Shown: positions 48,778 to 61,700 of the stretch, piece by piece | Layout: every line of letters begins with the position of its first letter | Position numbering within the stretch: position 1 is the stretch's first letter | Origin: Coffea arabica | Lineage: Eukaryota; Streptophyta; Magnoliopsida; Gentianales; Rubiaceae | Direction of reading: 5' to 3' | Assembly: GCF_036785885.1 (NCBI RefSeq) | Contig: NC_092312.1 | Location: 11,240,001 to 11,304,000, forward strand | Length of the DNA stretch: 64,000 nucleotides | Notes under the pieces: generated by a model | Database searches by the model: none | What the model was told of the DNA's origin: nothing | The model's input: only the letters and a program-made list of their open reading frames with translations | Translations under genes and position numbers: made by a program

Positions 48778-49532
48778 CTATGATAGTTGGACTGCTGGAC
48801 AATGGCTGCAAAGCTCCCTCACTCCCTCTTCTTCAATTGGCTCAAAGCTCCTCCATGCATGATCTGCTGTTGCTGTTGTTGCAGATGTGTCAACTGAATG
48901 GACCATTGAAATTGTTCTTGATGATTCCCCTGGCACCTTATAACCAGCCAAGAAATACAGATGACTTCCAGTTGGTGCCATAGTTAGGTACAGCCCTTGA
49001 ATGGGTTGGAAGTCTTCTTCACCACCATATTTCAGATATGTGGAAACTGGAGATGGAAATCTTTTTAGTTGTGACCCTTCAACCACGTTCCATGTAGTGA
49101 GTTTTCCGTCGTCGAACTCAATATGACCTTTCCATGCACTCAGGCAATCCCCAGAGCCAAACAGATGGCCAGAAACAAGGTCCCACTTGCCACTCTGTAC
49201 ATTGTACACCTCAGCCGAGCACCCATCTATGTAATACGATTGGACGAATCCACCGACCACGTGGACTTTCCCTCGCCACGTCACACCTACAGATTTGCAC
49301 CTTAATCTGTTCGTGTTAGGCAGGGGAGCCCATTTATCTGTCAGGGGATCATACACTTCAGCGGCAGCAGTGCCCCTGGCACCAGCCAGCGCGGAGTGCC
49401 CTCCAGCAACATAGATCTTGTTGTCACAGACAGTGCCCGCAAAATCATATCTAGGTACGCTAAGGGGTGCACAATTAGGCCATTCCTCAGTGTGGATATT
49501 GTAGCAGAATACACTTGAAAGTACTTCCACAT
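48778..49532 (-). CDS. Kelch-repeat exon of an F-box/kelch-type protein, 5' end missing
   Basis: About 250 codons are open to a TAG at 48780-48778. Kelch repeats are clear: NKIYVAGGHSALAGARG, AAAEVYDPLTDKWAPLP, GKVHVVGGFV, CSAEVYNVQSGKWDLV, and GSHLYFLAGY near the C-terminus. The C-terminal half (DCLSAWKGHIE, LYLTMAPTGSHLYF, WRSFEPIEEEGVRELC) fits plant F-box/kelch substrate adaptors of SCF ubiquitin ligases. The frame has no upstream ATG. It opens at a good splice acceptor (CTACAAACAG/AT GTG GAA), so this is an internal or last exon in phase 1. No F-box exon was found in the next 3 kb. It may be a gene with a distant first exon or a 5'-truncated pseudogene. Confidence 0.7.
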
Positions 49533-50230
49533 CTGTTTGTAGCCAAGTGAGGACTAGATAACAAGAAGGTAAAAGTAAATCTGTTTGTATTTCTTGAGAT
49601 TTAGTACCTTGGGATCAAATTCAAGGGCACTGCTCGTAAATCAGGATCATGCAAGCATCATAACATTTGCCACGGTTAGAATGGAGTTGAGTTGGTTACA
49701 AAATCCAAATACTCGAATTCGATACAACCAAGAAGTCTAGTTTATTATCGTTTAATTCATCCTGGTCAATTCTGAGAGTAAAGGCGTTTCTTTCCCTCTT
49801 CCTTTTCCTTCTTTTTAGTTAATGCCATCATGGGATGAAAGATTGTACACATTTGGGCATGGCTTAGAGTGTGTTGCACAAAACAAATCAAGTGAAATCC
49901 AAATGAAGATGATTGCTACTAGGAAAGCTATATATACATATATATATAGGCGGACACATAAATGTTTTATACTAAAAAAAACTAGTGGTTTGCCGACACA
50001 TTAAGTCTAACTAAAGTGCAAACTACATCTAAAATACTGTTAGTGATCAGTACAAAAATCATGCTCAGGAACATACGGCCTTTTTTTAATTTGGAAGAAG
50101 GAACACACGACCTCAAATCATAGACAAGTCTAATCATTCCATGGTGTTCTATTCCTCTCTTTCTATCGCCACTCCATTATCTCTCATTTTATTTATGCAA
50201 TCAATCACGTTTAATTAGAACTTAAATAAA
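49533..50230. other. Upstream flank of the kelch exon
   Basis: If the kelch gene is intact, this would be intron. On the minus strand I see no F-box-like codons. A short (TA)n tract lies at about 49930-49949. Confidence 0.4.
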
Positions 50231-50983
50231 AGGGAAAATATAAAAAACCTCCCCCAAAGCTTCTCTTAAAATCACATAGCACTCCTAAAGTTTTAAAATT
50301 ATCACTTAATCTCCTTTACTTTTTTTTTTTATTTGTGTTAAAAACCCTAAACTACCATTTTGCTCGCTAAATAAAAATGCTCGTAAGTTACTTTGTCTGT
50401 TTCAAGAAAACCATCACCTAAAAAATAATCTCTAATAGTACTACCAGGGCACAATGCTATAGTCCATAAAAGTACAAATATGAAAAACAAAAAAGATATT
50501 TGTAAAGAAATACACTAGTACCAATTTTATTCTATATGCTCAAAATTGATTTCTTATGATCCTTATATTTTTTTTCCAACTTCTTCGCAATCCGTGTCCA
50601 ATCCTTTAAATTGTACTGATCATTATAAAAATCAATTCAAAATAAACAAAAAAAATCTTACCCCACTCTATCACAATCACAAAGGTGAAAGATAAACAAA
50701 ATTCAATTTACTATAATTTACAAATAAAAATCGCATAATCATCAAAAAAAATGTGTAAGAGAGAATGTTGGAGAAAGAAGAAAGAGAATGAAGTGACTTA
50801 TGTTTCTTTTTTTTAAATTTTTTTTGAGTTACGTTTATTTGATATGTGAATTATGTATCAAGTGAGAGTTAATATAATCTTTTTGTAATTAATAGGGGAG
50901 GTAAGTCAAGTGATATCTTCAAAATTTTAAGTGTGCTAAGTGATATTAGAAGAAACCTTAAGGGAGGTTTCTGATATTATCCA
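50231..50983. mobile_element. Inverted-repeat element related to 45306-46669, 0.75 kb
   Basis: The left end (AGGGAAAATATAAAAAACCT) and the reverse complement of the right end (GGATAATATCAGAAACCT) match, followed by CCTTAAGGTTT-like and ATCACTTARC-like sub-terminal blocks on both sides. TAAATAAA flanks both ends, a probable decayed 9-bp duplication. It is non-coding. Confidence 0.7.
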
Positions 50984-51997
50984 TAAATAAATTGTGGGGG
51001 GCTGGAATAGGTTCATTACTTAAAAGTTGGCTATAGATGCACTTTCGCATGAACCACTCTGAAAAAGTACCTAAAAAGAAGATGGATCCAATCCATACAA
51101 AGATACACCAAATCTCACTATTACTTCTACTAATACTACTATTAGGGTCTAAATGAGCAAAAGAATAATTCAATTCGGCGATAGACATCATCGAGGTTTG
51201 CTGATCAAGAATCAACTAACTTTTTTAGTCGAGCTAGAACATAATAATGTCTCAATATCTCTTGTTCAAAGATCTTCTTTATCTACTTTTGGGGCGAAAA
51301 GAAATCCTAAACCAAATATTATATTGAAGTTGCAGTTCTAGATCAATATGGATATTGCTGTTGCTTAAGGGTTGAGAAAGCAAGACATGCAACCGGGGAA
51401 CCAATCAATCTTGTATTGGTGCAGCTTTGTAGAAGTAAGGTAACTATCTGCTGGCTGCTCCTTTTATTATTATTTTTTTGAGTCACATCTGCATGCCACT
51501 TAACTTTAATTATAGTTCCACATCATTAGAAAAGCGAAAAAATTATTTAACAGAATAAAAAAGAGCAAGAAAAACATGTCTAGGGAGTAGTTCCTATGTA
51601 CAAGCTTCATGTATGTTAACCCCAAGATTGCCCTGATCGAGTTATGACATAGCATTGGCTAAGGTGGATAATTTTAGGTTCAAATATTTGGGTGTTTGAG
51701 CTATCGAATTGTGCTTTTGTTCAAATTCTGCCATCATTTTCCATTCGGGGTTTTTTTTTTTTTTTTCCCCTAAAGGTAGAGAAGAAGAAGTGCTTCTTAA
51801 TTGCTTTATTAAACTAATATCAAATTGGACCATGCACGTGATTGCATTAGCCTAAAAACCAGTTTTCATTAGGAAAAATTAAACCTTGCTTGGAATGGTA
51901 ATTTTGACCCCCCCCCCCAAAAAAAAAAAAGGAATTTCTAGACACATTTTTCAATTTCTTTCTATCTCATATACATCACACTACTACATTAATATTT

Positions 51998-52155
51998 TGA
52001 GCAAATCTTATATACACTGACAGTAGTGTATACGCTATTACAGTTGAATGCACAACACATATGCAAATTCTGAGTTTTAAATTTAAATTCAAATTATATA
52101 TCATGTATCTAATAATAAAAGTATATACAATGCAATGTGCGAAAGATTAATCATA
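51998..52155. mobile_element. MITE, three-copy family (copy 3)
   Basis: The left end GAGCAAATCTTATATACACT and the right end GCGAAAGATTAATCATAAT match the 11409 and 21871 copies. The middle keeps the ATTCTGAGTTTTAAATTTAAATT block. It is the most diverged of the three at the right end. Confidence 0.65.
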
Positions 52156-52650
52156 ATATTTTTATACAAGAAACTCTAAAAACTAGCATTCCAAAGATTA
52201 AGCTTCAGTTTTCCTTGTTGCGATATGGCCCAAGTGATGTAATAAATGGGCTCATTGCTTTTGGGCCTCAATTCCAATGGATTACACTGGCTTACTTTTA
52301 GTCAATGAATCGGGCTCGATACTGAGTCGGCCTCAAGATACCCGGGAAGTTTTTGATGAGCGCCTAGTAGCCGAATAATAATATTAATTTGTTCAAGTCT
52401 TCAAATGTTCCCCCCACTATATTTTTTTTTTTTAACTTGTAATAAGACTTGGAGACTTTTTTAAACTAATATATATAACAAGGTTTGGTCCAAAACTGAT
52501 CAACATGGATCTGGCAAGATTTAAAGAGGCCCTCCATTTTTTTGTTAAAAAGAAAAAGAGGCCCTCCATTCTAAGTCGATTAGTAGTGATATATTACTTT
52601 TATATCTTTTTAGTACAATGTGTCACTTTAATTCGTAATATTAATATTTT

Positions 52651-52653
<3 letters not shown>

Positions 52654-52692
<39 letters not shown>
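52654..52692. repeat. (TA)n microsatellite, about 39 bp
   Basis: This is an uninterrupted AT dinucleotide run. It is probably variable in length. Confidence 0.95.
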
Positions 52693-52701
<9 letters not shown>

Positions 52702-52734
52702 AAAAAAAAGAAGAATATACGCGCTTCCAAAGAT

Positions 52735-55585
52735 GTTTTGCTGTATATCAGTGCATTCATATCCTGCCGAGGACAGAAGCCAATGTGCAGGAAGATGGGG
52801 TAACTATTATACCGGGGCCCTGCACATCAGAAATTGAATGCATTAGTTATTCTTATTTTTATTTTTTTTGCCAACATTTTCTTACGAAAGTAAGAATGGC
52901 AGTTTTTTGGTTGGTTGTCTCCTGAGTCATTGTCTCAAATTTACTGTGTGTTTTTGTTTTTCAACCTTTTTCTTTTTTCTCAAAATTTCACCTACCCCTT
53001 TGCGGAAGGGCGTGTAGGAGGAAGTGGGGCTATCGACCAACCACCTTTTTATTTCATATACATTACATCATAAAAAGTGCTATAGTAATTATTTCAAATA
53101 AATATTTCAAATAATACCCTATCCAAACAATCCGATCGGATTTGGATCCAGTGATCTGATTTGGATCCTATGCAAAATAACGAATATTCAATCCCTCAGA
53201 TCATATGTGGATCGAATCACATCTGGATCAAGAAGTTATGCGAGTCGAGTTCGGATATCATTTTTTGTGACCCATGAATATTTGATCCCATCCGTATAGT
53301 ATTTTTTTTTATTTTAAGAATTGTTGATACATTAAATCCACTAATTTATAATTATTTTATCTCTTGTTTCTTATTTTCACATCTATATCATCTTTCAAAA
53401 TAAACTTTCTTTGCATATGATGTTAAGTTTTCAAACATATTGTTGTGTAATCTGTGGATAAAGAAATTGTAGACGAAATATTTAATATTATTTGTTTGAA
53501 TCAAAATAAGAAAAAAAGATATAAAAGTTACTTTATATTGCAACAAAACAAAATTAAAAAGTTCAGCAAATTAGGCACATGATATTTTTGAAACTCTAAT
53601 GCATCTAAATTTCATTTTACTTTTTGGATTTATACTTTTTTTTAAAAAAATTAAAAATGGATACGAGTCGAATATCTAATTGACCCGACTGCATATTGCA
53701 GCCAGATATGTGTGGATATTCGCATTAGCGGAGGATCCGAATATGGTTCACAAAATGACTGATCCGCTTTTGCGAATCGAGTCAACATTCCAATGCGTGC
53801 GTGAAGGTCCGCTAACCAGGGTAATCAAGGTATTGGGAATAGGGGACCAAAATTCGGGCAAAAGAGAATTTATTGAGAATCTGCAAAGTCCAAACTGGCT
53901 ACTGCAACGAGACATTGGGAAGAAGCATTGAAATCTACCAATCCTGAACGCATTTTACACTACAGACCTTTTGTCGGAGACAAATGAGTTTACGGGGAAA
54001 AAGGGTTTCTGATTTGATGCATCACGAAGGAGATTCCTCGCCGATTATTTCACGTGATTATTTCATCATGAATTTTGAGCCATATTTCTTCACAATGGAC
54101 TTGAGCAAGAATGATCCCTCGAGTCAACTACTCAGTCGACCTCAAGAAATTGCTACCGGTAAAGTCTTTGACGACGAAAAGTTATTATTATTTTCAAAGC
54201 GAAAGACAAAAAAAATCTATTTATTAAAATATGAGCAATATTTTAAACGATTTTTTTAATATTTGAATTATATATATATATCTATAATTTTCAACAATAA
54301 TGTATGACTACATTACATCAATATATGTGCTTCCTGTATACCAGTGCATTTATATCCTGCCAATGTGTAGGACAGAAGCCAATGTGGAGGAAGATGAGGA
54401 AAATGCATCATACCAGGGGGGCCCGGGGCATCAGAAATTGAATTCATAGTCATTCAATTCAATCTTCCTCAGTCCCGGGGCTTTTATGGTTTTTTGTTTT
54501 ACTACTTTTTGTTTATTACAAATTTTCACCTTCACTTTTGCAGATGGGGATGTAGGAGGGAGTGGGACTAACCACTATTAATAGGGGGTGTGCAGATGAT
54601 CCGAACAAACCTGAAACAGCGGATATCCGATCCGCCAAATCACATCCGTATCAAGAAGTCATGCAGATCAAATTTGGATATCATTTTTTGTGACCCACGA
54701 GTATCAAAGTATCTTTTATATTTTTAGAATTATTTATACATTAAATCCACTAATTTATAATAGCTTTATCTTTCGTTTCTTATTTTCATATCTTTGTCCT
54801 CTTCCATAATAGACTTTTTTTTTGCATATGATGTTAAGTTTTTAAACATATTATCATGTAATTTGTGGATAAAAAAGTGTAGATGAAATATTTATTATTA
54901 ATTGTTTGTATCAAAATAAGAAAAAATATATGAAAGTTACTTTATATTGCAACAAAAAAAGGTATTGATTAATTTCGACAAATCACTCTTATGTAAGTAT
55001 AGCGGTTGAAGTACATGATATTTTTAAAACTCCAATGCATTTAAATTTCATTTTGTCTCAGGGATTTGTAGTTTTTTTTTTTTTTTCAAATGTTAACAGT
55101 CGGATACGGATTGATTGAGCATCGAATAATTCGATCCGCATAATGCAGGTATCTGGATGTCGAATATCCGCACTAGCGGATCCGAATACGGATTGCAAAA
55201 TCACTGATCTGTTTTTGCAGATTGAGTCAACATTTTGGTTCACACCCGTAACCACTAACCAGGGTAATGAAATCAAGGTAATGGGAATAGGCCCAAGGGA
55301 GAGGGGACCAAAATTCAGGCAAAGGAGAATTTATTGAGAATCTGCAAAGTCGGAACTGGCCACTGCAAGGAGACAATGAGAAGAAGTACTGAAATCTACA
55401 ATTCTGAACCCATTTCACACCATCTTTTGTTGGAGACAAATGAGTTTAGAGGGAAAAAGGGTTTCTGATTTGATGGATCACGAAGGAGATTCCTCGCCGA
55501 TTGTTTCACATGACATGATACTCTGCTCGAGGCCGTAAATAGGAATTTAGAGCTATCTTTCTTCACATGAATTTTGGCTGGTTGT
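52735..55585. repeat. Tandem duplication of a 1.3-kb non-coding unit
   Basis: Unit 1 is about 52735-54105 and unit 2 about 54335-55585. Shared blocks in order: ATATCCTGCC...GACAGAAGCCAATGTG; CATCAGAAATTGAAT; a GATCCGATCCG-rich inverted-repeat insertion ending near GCGGATCCGAATA; GAGAATTTATTGAGAATCTG; and ATGAGTTTA followed by GGGAAAAAGGGTTTCTGATT, then GGAGATTCCTCGCCGATT. Unit 1 has an additional GTTTGGATTG-type MITE at about 53040-53135. Both units keep a short frame starting MSLRGKRVSDLMHHEGD or MSLEGKRVSDLMDHEGD that diverges soon after, so a captured first-exon fragment is possible but unproven. Confidence 0.75.
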
Positions 55586-57630
55586 ATTTGATTTGATTAG
55601 TAGTACTTTGCACTCCACTTTACGTGCGTGATAATTATTTACCAAAACAGCCAAGCTCTTGGCTTAGTAAGTAATCTGGTTTTCATGGGGTAGGAGTGAA
55701 ACTTACTTACTTGAGGAACTATCTATCTTTTTTTTGTTTTTCTTTTTCAATAGGGTAGGAGTGAAAGTTAAGAAGCAGCGAAGGGAGAATAAAGATTTGA
55801 AGTTTGAGCCTCTAATTTTTAGGATCTCAATCTTAACCGCTAGATCAGAACCTTCTCAGTACTTGATAAACTATTTAATTATGTGCGAAGATTATTTTAT
55901 TGTTTAAGAAGCATAAATTTTGCGTTATAGTGTACACATTCACAATTTATAATTAATGTAGTTTTCATTAAGTTAACATGCACAGAAATTAGTTGAGAAA
56001 CTATTTAAAGATTAATTGAATGTTTAAAAAGCATAATTTTTTTGTTGTAGTGTACATGTTCACAATTTAAGGCAGAGGAATTATAAGCAGAAGGTTCTAT
56101 GTTCAAGACCTCCCACTTTTCTCAAAAAAAAAAAAAAAAGTACACAATAGACGATTTATATTTTGCTCCACTTGCATTTACACATACTTACTCTTAAATA
56201 CTAGTTAAGTTGACCATTTAAAAACCCAAAATTTGGTGGGACACAAAATTATACCAAATTCTTAGACGCACAAGTGTTTTATTTTATTTTATTTTATCGT
56301 TTTGTTAGGAAACATCCAAACAAGAGGCAAGGAAATGCTCGGTAGAACCTAACATTTATATATCCTACCATGTATATATATATACTAACAGTTATTAACA
56401 TTCTTTGTATATTTTTTCTATTTAATCTTACCTACCATTATATTTATTTACTTTTCTTAATTAATTTTACATTTTAAAAAATATGACACCTAAAAATATA
56501 TCTTAACGGACACCCTCATACTTCAAATTCAGGTGGCACTAAATAATACGCCTTTATACAAGGATTTATTGCCCAGTATTGCATCTCTAGAGGAATGAAT
56601 ACAAAGCCAACAAATCTGCTGGTGCTTAATCACAGATCATGGAATGGGTGAGTCCTTTGTATTATCAAAAGGTGATTAGTAAAATTTAGCCACATTGCCT
56701 CAACTAATTCTAACTAAAAATTTGCACAAACAAAATCTTTGAAAACTTCAAAACCTTTGTCAAAAGTTAACTACTCCTTTCTATCCGAAATATCAGCTGC
56801 CCTGATCGCCCAAGTGATTTTAGCTTCCACAAAATGTTGCACCCATGTAACTGGAAGTAGTATCCAATACTGTGACCTACATGCTACTAGTATATGCTAC
56901 TAGTAATAGAAACGAGGGTTTGATTATTAACTGCCGAGGAATTCAGCTGAGGACTGTTTTTTTTAACAACAGCTAGGATTGTGATGCTTCAGGCCTTCAA
57001 GGACAGGGCTCTCTTCCCATAGCAAACTGTCTCTGTCTCTCTCTGGATCATGGAATTTGAGTCTCCCGATGCAAGAAAAAACAGTGCTACTGTGGTCTGT
57101 GGGGAAGCCTGCAATTGGTAGGGCGCAGTTTCCTTTAAATGCCAACACAACTACACACCGGCATTTGCATTTTATTTTGTCTTTCCTTCTGGTCTCATCA
57201 ACTAAAAACTTGGAAGCTTTTCCCTTAGTATTCTCTTTGAGTACTTCTACGTAAATGTAGAAAGGGTCTCTCCCACGTAACATCGCAAGTCATTTTTGGG
57301 TACTATCTTCCGAGCTTTGTTGGAACTATCTTTCTTTTTCCCCTCCAGGAAGAACTTCAAGAACCACATCAAACAAAAAAAAAAAAAAAAATCCAGCAGA
57401 GCATTTGCCTACCATTTCACATCATCCCAAATGTTTGTCCTTTATTCTTGACCATGACGTGCTTCTAATTGCAGATAAAGATAGATTTCAAGCGCCTTCT
57501 CTGCTGTGAAAGCTGCACTATCGAAATTCGAAAGAGGTTACTTTGGCATGGTTTTGGCTCAGAAACTAGGGTTTGGCTCTTCTTCGTTTTGAGATACTGA
57601 GAAAAGCAAGATATACGGTGTACATTTAGC
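55586..57630. other. Intergenic region and promoter of the 103-aa gene
   Basis: There is no supported gene. The last 300 bases include a 5' leader-like stretch with possible acceptor TTGCAG near 57475. The minus-strand frame at 56963-57283 was judged spurious. Confidence 0.4.
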
Positions 57631-57942
57631 ATGATGGCATTGGGAGGAAGTCTCTCACGGGTGAACAGTTACAGCAAGAAGCAGTGCAGAAGCCTTTTCT
57701 GCAGAGTAAGGGCAGCAGCGAAGAAGGCCATCAGGAGCGCTGGTGGTGGTGGAAAAGGTAAACATCAATTCAAATTCCACTATGATCCTTCGAGCTATGC
57801 CCTCAACTTTGATGACGGCTCTCATGAATCGGGAGAGAAAACAACAACGGTGTTTTACCAGCAGCCATCCAACTCCAAACTGCAGAGCTCTTGCAAGACC
57901 AATAATACTACCTGGATTTATATCATCTGGGTGGAGTCTTAA
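57631..57942 (+). CDS. Small uncharacterised plant protein, 103 aa
   Basis: A single exon runs from MMALGGSLSRVNSYSKKQCR to a TAA after IYIIWVES. The second Met (57634) may be the true start. It has a basic N-terminal half (RSLFCRVRAAAKKAIRSAGG), a conserved-looking block HYDPSSYALNFDDG and a hydrophobic WIYIIWVES end. This layout occurs in a family of short plant proteins of unknown role. No signal peptide or membrane helix is evident. Composition is less AT-biased than the flanks, which supports coding. Confidence 0.75.
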   Translation: MMALGGSLSRVNSYSKKQCRSLFCRVRAAAKKAIRSAGGGGKGKHQFKFHYDPSSYALNFDDGSHESGEKTTTVFYQQPSNSKLQSSCKTNNTTWIYIIWVES

Positions 57943-58752
57943 CTCTTACGCAGTTCTGTGTTTCCACATTTTCTACTACCATATATGAGTCAAATTCATG
58001 TTTATTTCCAAGTTTTTGTTTACCTTTTACAGTACTTTCCTTGTGATTCTCTTCTGCTACCTGCTGCAAGAGTACGAAAATAGTGTCCTTTTGGCTATAC
58101 TCTTGATTAAGTTACGAACATTTCCAAACTTCGATTCTTTAATACATATGGTCTATCCAGTGGCCTTTTAGCAAATAATCACCCCTGGCCTACTCTCAAA
58201 AACAGCCTAATACATTAGTATTGGCAACAATAAACATGAGACAGAGAGACCCAGAAATTTATTAATTTTCCGTGCGGTATAGACAGCAGACACGCTTTTC
58301 GTTGTGAATAATAAGTGACTTTACGCGTTTATTTAATATCCACACTGACAAAAAGCGGACATATACAGAGAGAGAGAGAGAGCCATCACTGTTCCCATCT
58401 GTTGTACTACTAGATAACAAACTAAATTCATCATTAATGATACTGTAAAGGAAAGCGGACACAAGGAGTATCATTTATTATACATGAGATTGGCAAAGAA
58501 TCCACATTCGGAACAAAACGGTGCAATACGTGACTGTTTCCATTGGCTGTACACCAAGTTTGCTTTCTGTGGAGAGACCTATTGCCCTAGTAAAGTAGTA
58601 TAAATTAATGAAAATGACATCCATGAATGACTGACCAACTACTTTCTTCCAAGATACACCGTATTGCAGCTCTTTGCTGTCGTACCCGTTGAATGAGCAG
58701 TGCCTCCAGATGGGCATAACTTCAATCAACAATCAAGGAGTTTTCATGTCCT
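57943..58752. other. Convergent 3' flanks of the 103-aa gene and GID8
   Basis: The two genes converge here. The left half would be the 3' untranslated region of the small gene and the right half that of GID8. A short GA repeat lies at 58370-58382. No other gene was recognised. Confidence 0.5.
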
Positions 58753-61700
58753 TCAAACACCGGGATCTTCAAGGGTGGCAGTAGATATATCATTTATGCG
58801 AGGATAAGCAGCCTTCTCATCAAGTTGGTTTTGTGCCCAGATCAGCATCTTTAACAAACTTGGGAGCTTGGGATCTGTTTTCCAGTCATCATGAGAGAAC
58901 ATTCAAGGATATGTTGAACTTCTAAAGCATAACGACAAACAATAATATAGTACGTATCCACGAGCATTAGCAATAAAATTTCTGCAATGTTTTAATAATT
59001 TGATATTTAATTAATCACACTCCTTGACATCACAAGAGAAATATGTCAGCGTATAACTGTCACACCCGTAAACAATAGAATTCACATTGAACACTGACTC
59101 CACTTGCCACTAAGCCTTGGAAATCAAAGTTGGAGCCATAATATGTATGAATGTTTGATTAAGTTGTTTTGCAGAGAATATGGATTCTCATTTCTATTCT
59201 CATTTCTAATGATGTACATATTTTTTTCTCCTTTTCATGTTTGGGCAGTCTCATATCTTCTGATGCTGCTACCCTTGAACTCAAAATGTTCAAATTTTTG
59301 CCAGATTAGCAAGAGATAAAAAAAAAAAAAACATAATCTGATTTAACTATATGAGCCGAATGAGCTTAGAAAGAGCTTGCTTATGATTTCTGACGGGTTG
59401 ACTTTGGACAAAGTTTTGACTTGATAGTTTCTGAGTTACTCAACTTTTGACTAATTGCCGACCGAGCATAATTTTTACCCATATAATACTTGGCTTAACT
59501 TTATTCGTTCACAGCTCTAATTACTGTTCAAAATTGTACCTTATAAACCTCAATAGCCAATAAATGCACATCGGTGAGCATGATAATGACTTTAACACTG
59601 ACATTAGGACAGATAAGTAAACCTTTACCATGTCTGTAAGAACTGAAACTCTGTTATAACTTCAGAGGAGGCAATAATCAAAGACATTTGTAAAAGACTG
59701 ATAAGCATTCTTTCTATGTTTACCACAAATCATATCAAGTTTTACAGAAGCACTTTTGGAGAATAAAGAGTAACCTTTTTCATGGCTTTGGCTGGTAAGG
59801 ATTGCTGCATTCACTTCACTTGCGGTCTTAAGGCGCTGGGATATATCCAGAAGCTCAGCAACAGGGCAGTTATTCACATCTTCAAAAGCTAATAGGGAAA
59901 CAGTCCTCTCCAACTCTTCCAAAAAGCTTTGCTGCAAAATGTCCTGCTCTAGTAAGAATCAAGTATTGAGACAAATAATGCAAGAATATTAAGCTTGATA
60001 CTTAAAAAAATCAAGCTAACCAAAAATGTAACCAAAATAAAGACTAATGAAATTGAGTCAATTAAGATGTAGAAAAGCAGTCATGACTTGACTAACAAGC
60101 ATTTGGTAGAATTAGTAAATGGAGGAGAATATAAACAAGTGCGTTACATAACAAGCTAAGAATTACATTTTCCTCTCCTCTTGGAGCAAGTTCCTCCTGA
60201 GCAAATTCTAAAGCTTCAGCGACTTTTCCATTTCTGATCAATTCTATCAACCTTTGTTGTTGAAGATGAAAAAAGAGCTGGGGATTTGTATCCAATATCT
60301 GCATGAAAATTTTCGATTATATCTTGATCAAAAGTAATGAACATCATAAACATCACAGCTTCAAAATTGTTGAACTCAAGAGATAGATTCATAGGAGATA
60401 CTGGAATAACTCTCATCTCAAACTAAAGTATAAATCACTGTTCCATGAAACGAAGGACATGGTTGATATTTTACATGACAAAATCCCATTAAGCTTCAGC
60501 CTAGTGTTATGTAATGTCAAAAGGTGCAACATCTCCATAGTCAAATCTGTTCTGTCAACAAAATTCTTGATTTCTTACTATGTGATATGAGTTCAATTGA
60601 GCCAAGAACCAGAATGCCACTTGCCTTCAAGCATGCAAACACATATGTTCCCCTTTTTTTATTTCAACACATATTTTACCATTTTCCTCCACAAATGAAT
60701 AGTTTTTTAAGCAATAAAAGGGCAAACTTTACGTGTTTCTTGCTTGTGCTTAGACAGCACCATGTGGCAAAAGCAACAAACAAGACATTTCCAAAGGAAG
60801 GTCTCCCTCCTTTACAGATATACTCAAATAATAAATGGAGTAATGCACTATGAAACTGAATATAGAAATGAAAGGGCAAAACCATAGTTAACATTAAAGA
60901 TACAATGTAGCATTGAGTAAAAAAAAAATTCTTCTTCACATACCGGAATCTTCAGTCAAATGAATATTGCACAAGGAAAATTGTTCCAGTATCATGCCTA
61001 GTACATAAATCATATTTTATGCCATACTGAACTGCAATGGCTCCATAATAATAAAAAAATCCGGCTAGCACCTATCATGAGCAACAAATACTTTTCAATA
61101 GGCCTTTTTGTTTAGTTTCTAATAAGTTATTCAACTTAAATAATCAGCACTTCTCGTCTATTAAATGTTAGTCAATCTATGTTTGATTCCAGAATAGATA
61201 ATACAGATCATGAAACCGAATACTCAAACCAAAATCAACCCCAATACTTAGTCATCAAACCAAATACATTAATCCATCAAAGATACAGCTTAGGTACTTA
61301 TAATCAAGGAAATGCAAGATGCCAAGTTCATTCTGTCAGTATTACACACAAAGAAATGGCAACATTCTCCTACTATATCCCATCTAGTAAATAGCAATTG
61401 CAGAGGATGCTGACAGGACTTCCTTGTGAATGTGAAGAACCTCATTACTATTGCCAGAAGTTTCACATGTTGAGGCTAATATTATCCTCCAAATTTAAAA
61501 AAAAAAAAAACACAGGCAAGATCTATTCAATCTAATGACAGTATTTTACAATGCCTTCATATACATCACCATTAACTTAAACATGATTCAGCTAAATTTT
61601 CATAAAGCAATCTTATCAAAAACAGTACACAGCATGGTTTGAAAGTAGATTAAAGCAATTCAAACATAAAATTTAAGCTGAAACATGTGCAGGGATTTAT

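Larger units (their letters stand above)
50984..52730. other. Intergenic region with MITE and microsatellite
   Basis: No gene is supported. The plus-strand frame at 51153-51341 and the opposed frame at 50958-51215 have protein-like composition but no family I can name. The stretch contains the MITE at 51998-52155 and the (TA)n tract at 52654-52692. Confidence 0.4.

Noticed and set aside
49341-49532. ATG-initiated 63-codon minus frame (MWKYFQ) at the start of the kelch exon
   Set aside because: It is in the wrong frame relative to the kelch repeats and overlaps them.
51153-51341. 62-codon frame MSKRIIQFGDRHHRGLL and the opposed 85-codon frame; considered as a plastid or mitochondrial DNA insertion
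   Set aside because: The composition is organelle-like to the eye but I could not match it to any named organelle gene. A search against organelle genomes would decide.
56963-57283. 106-codon minus-strand frame upstream of the 103-aa gene
   Set aside because: No domain, no good acceptor at its start; lies in the likely promoter of the neighbouring gene.
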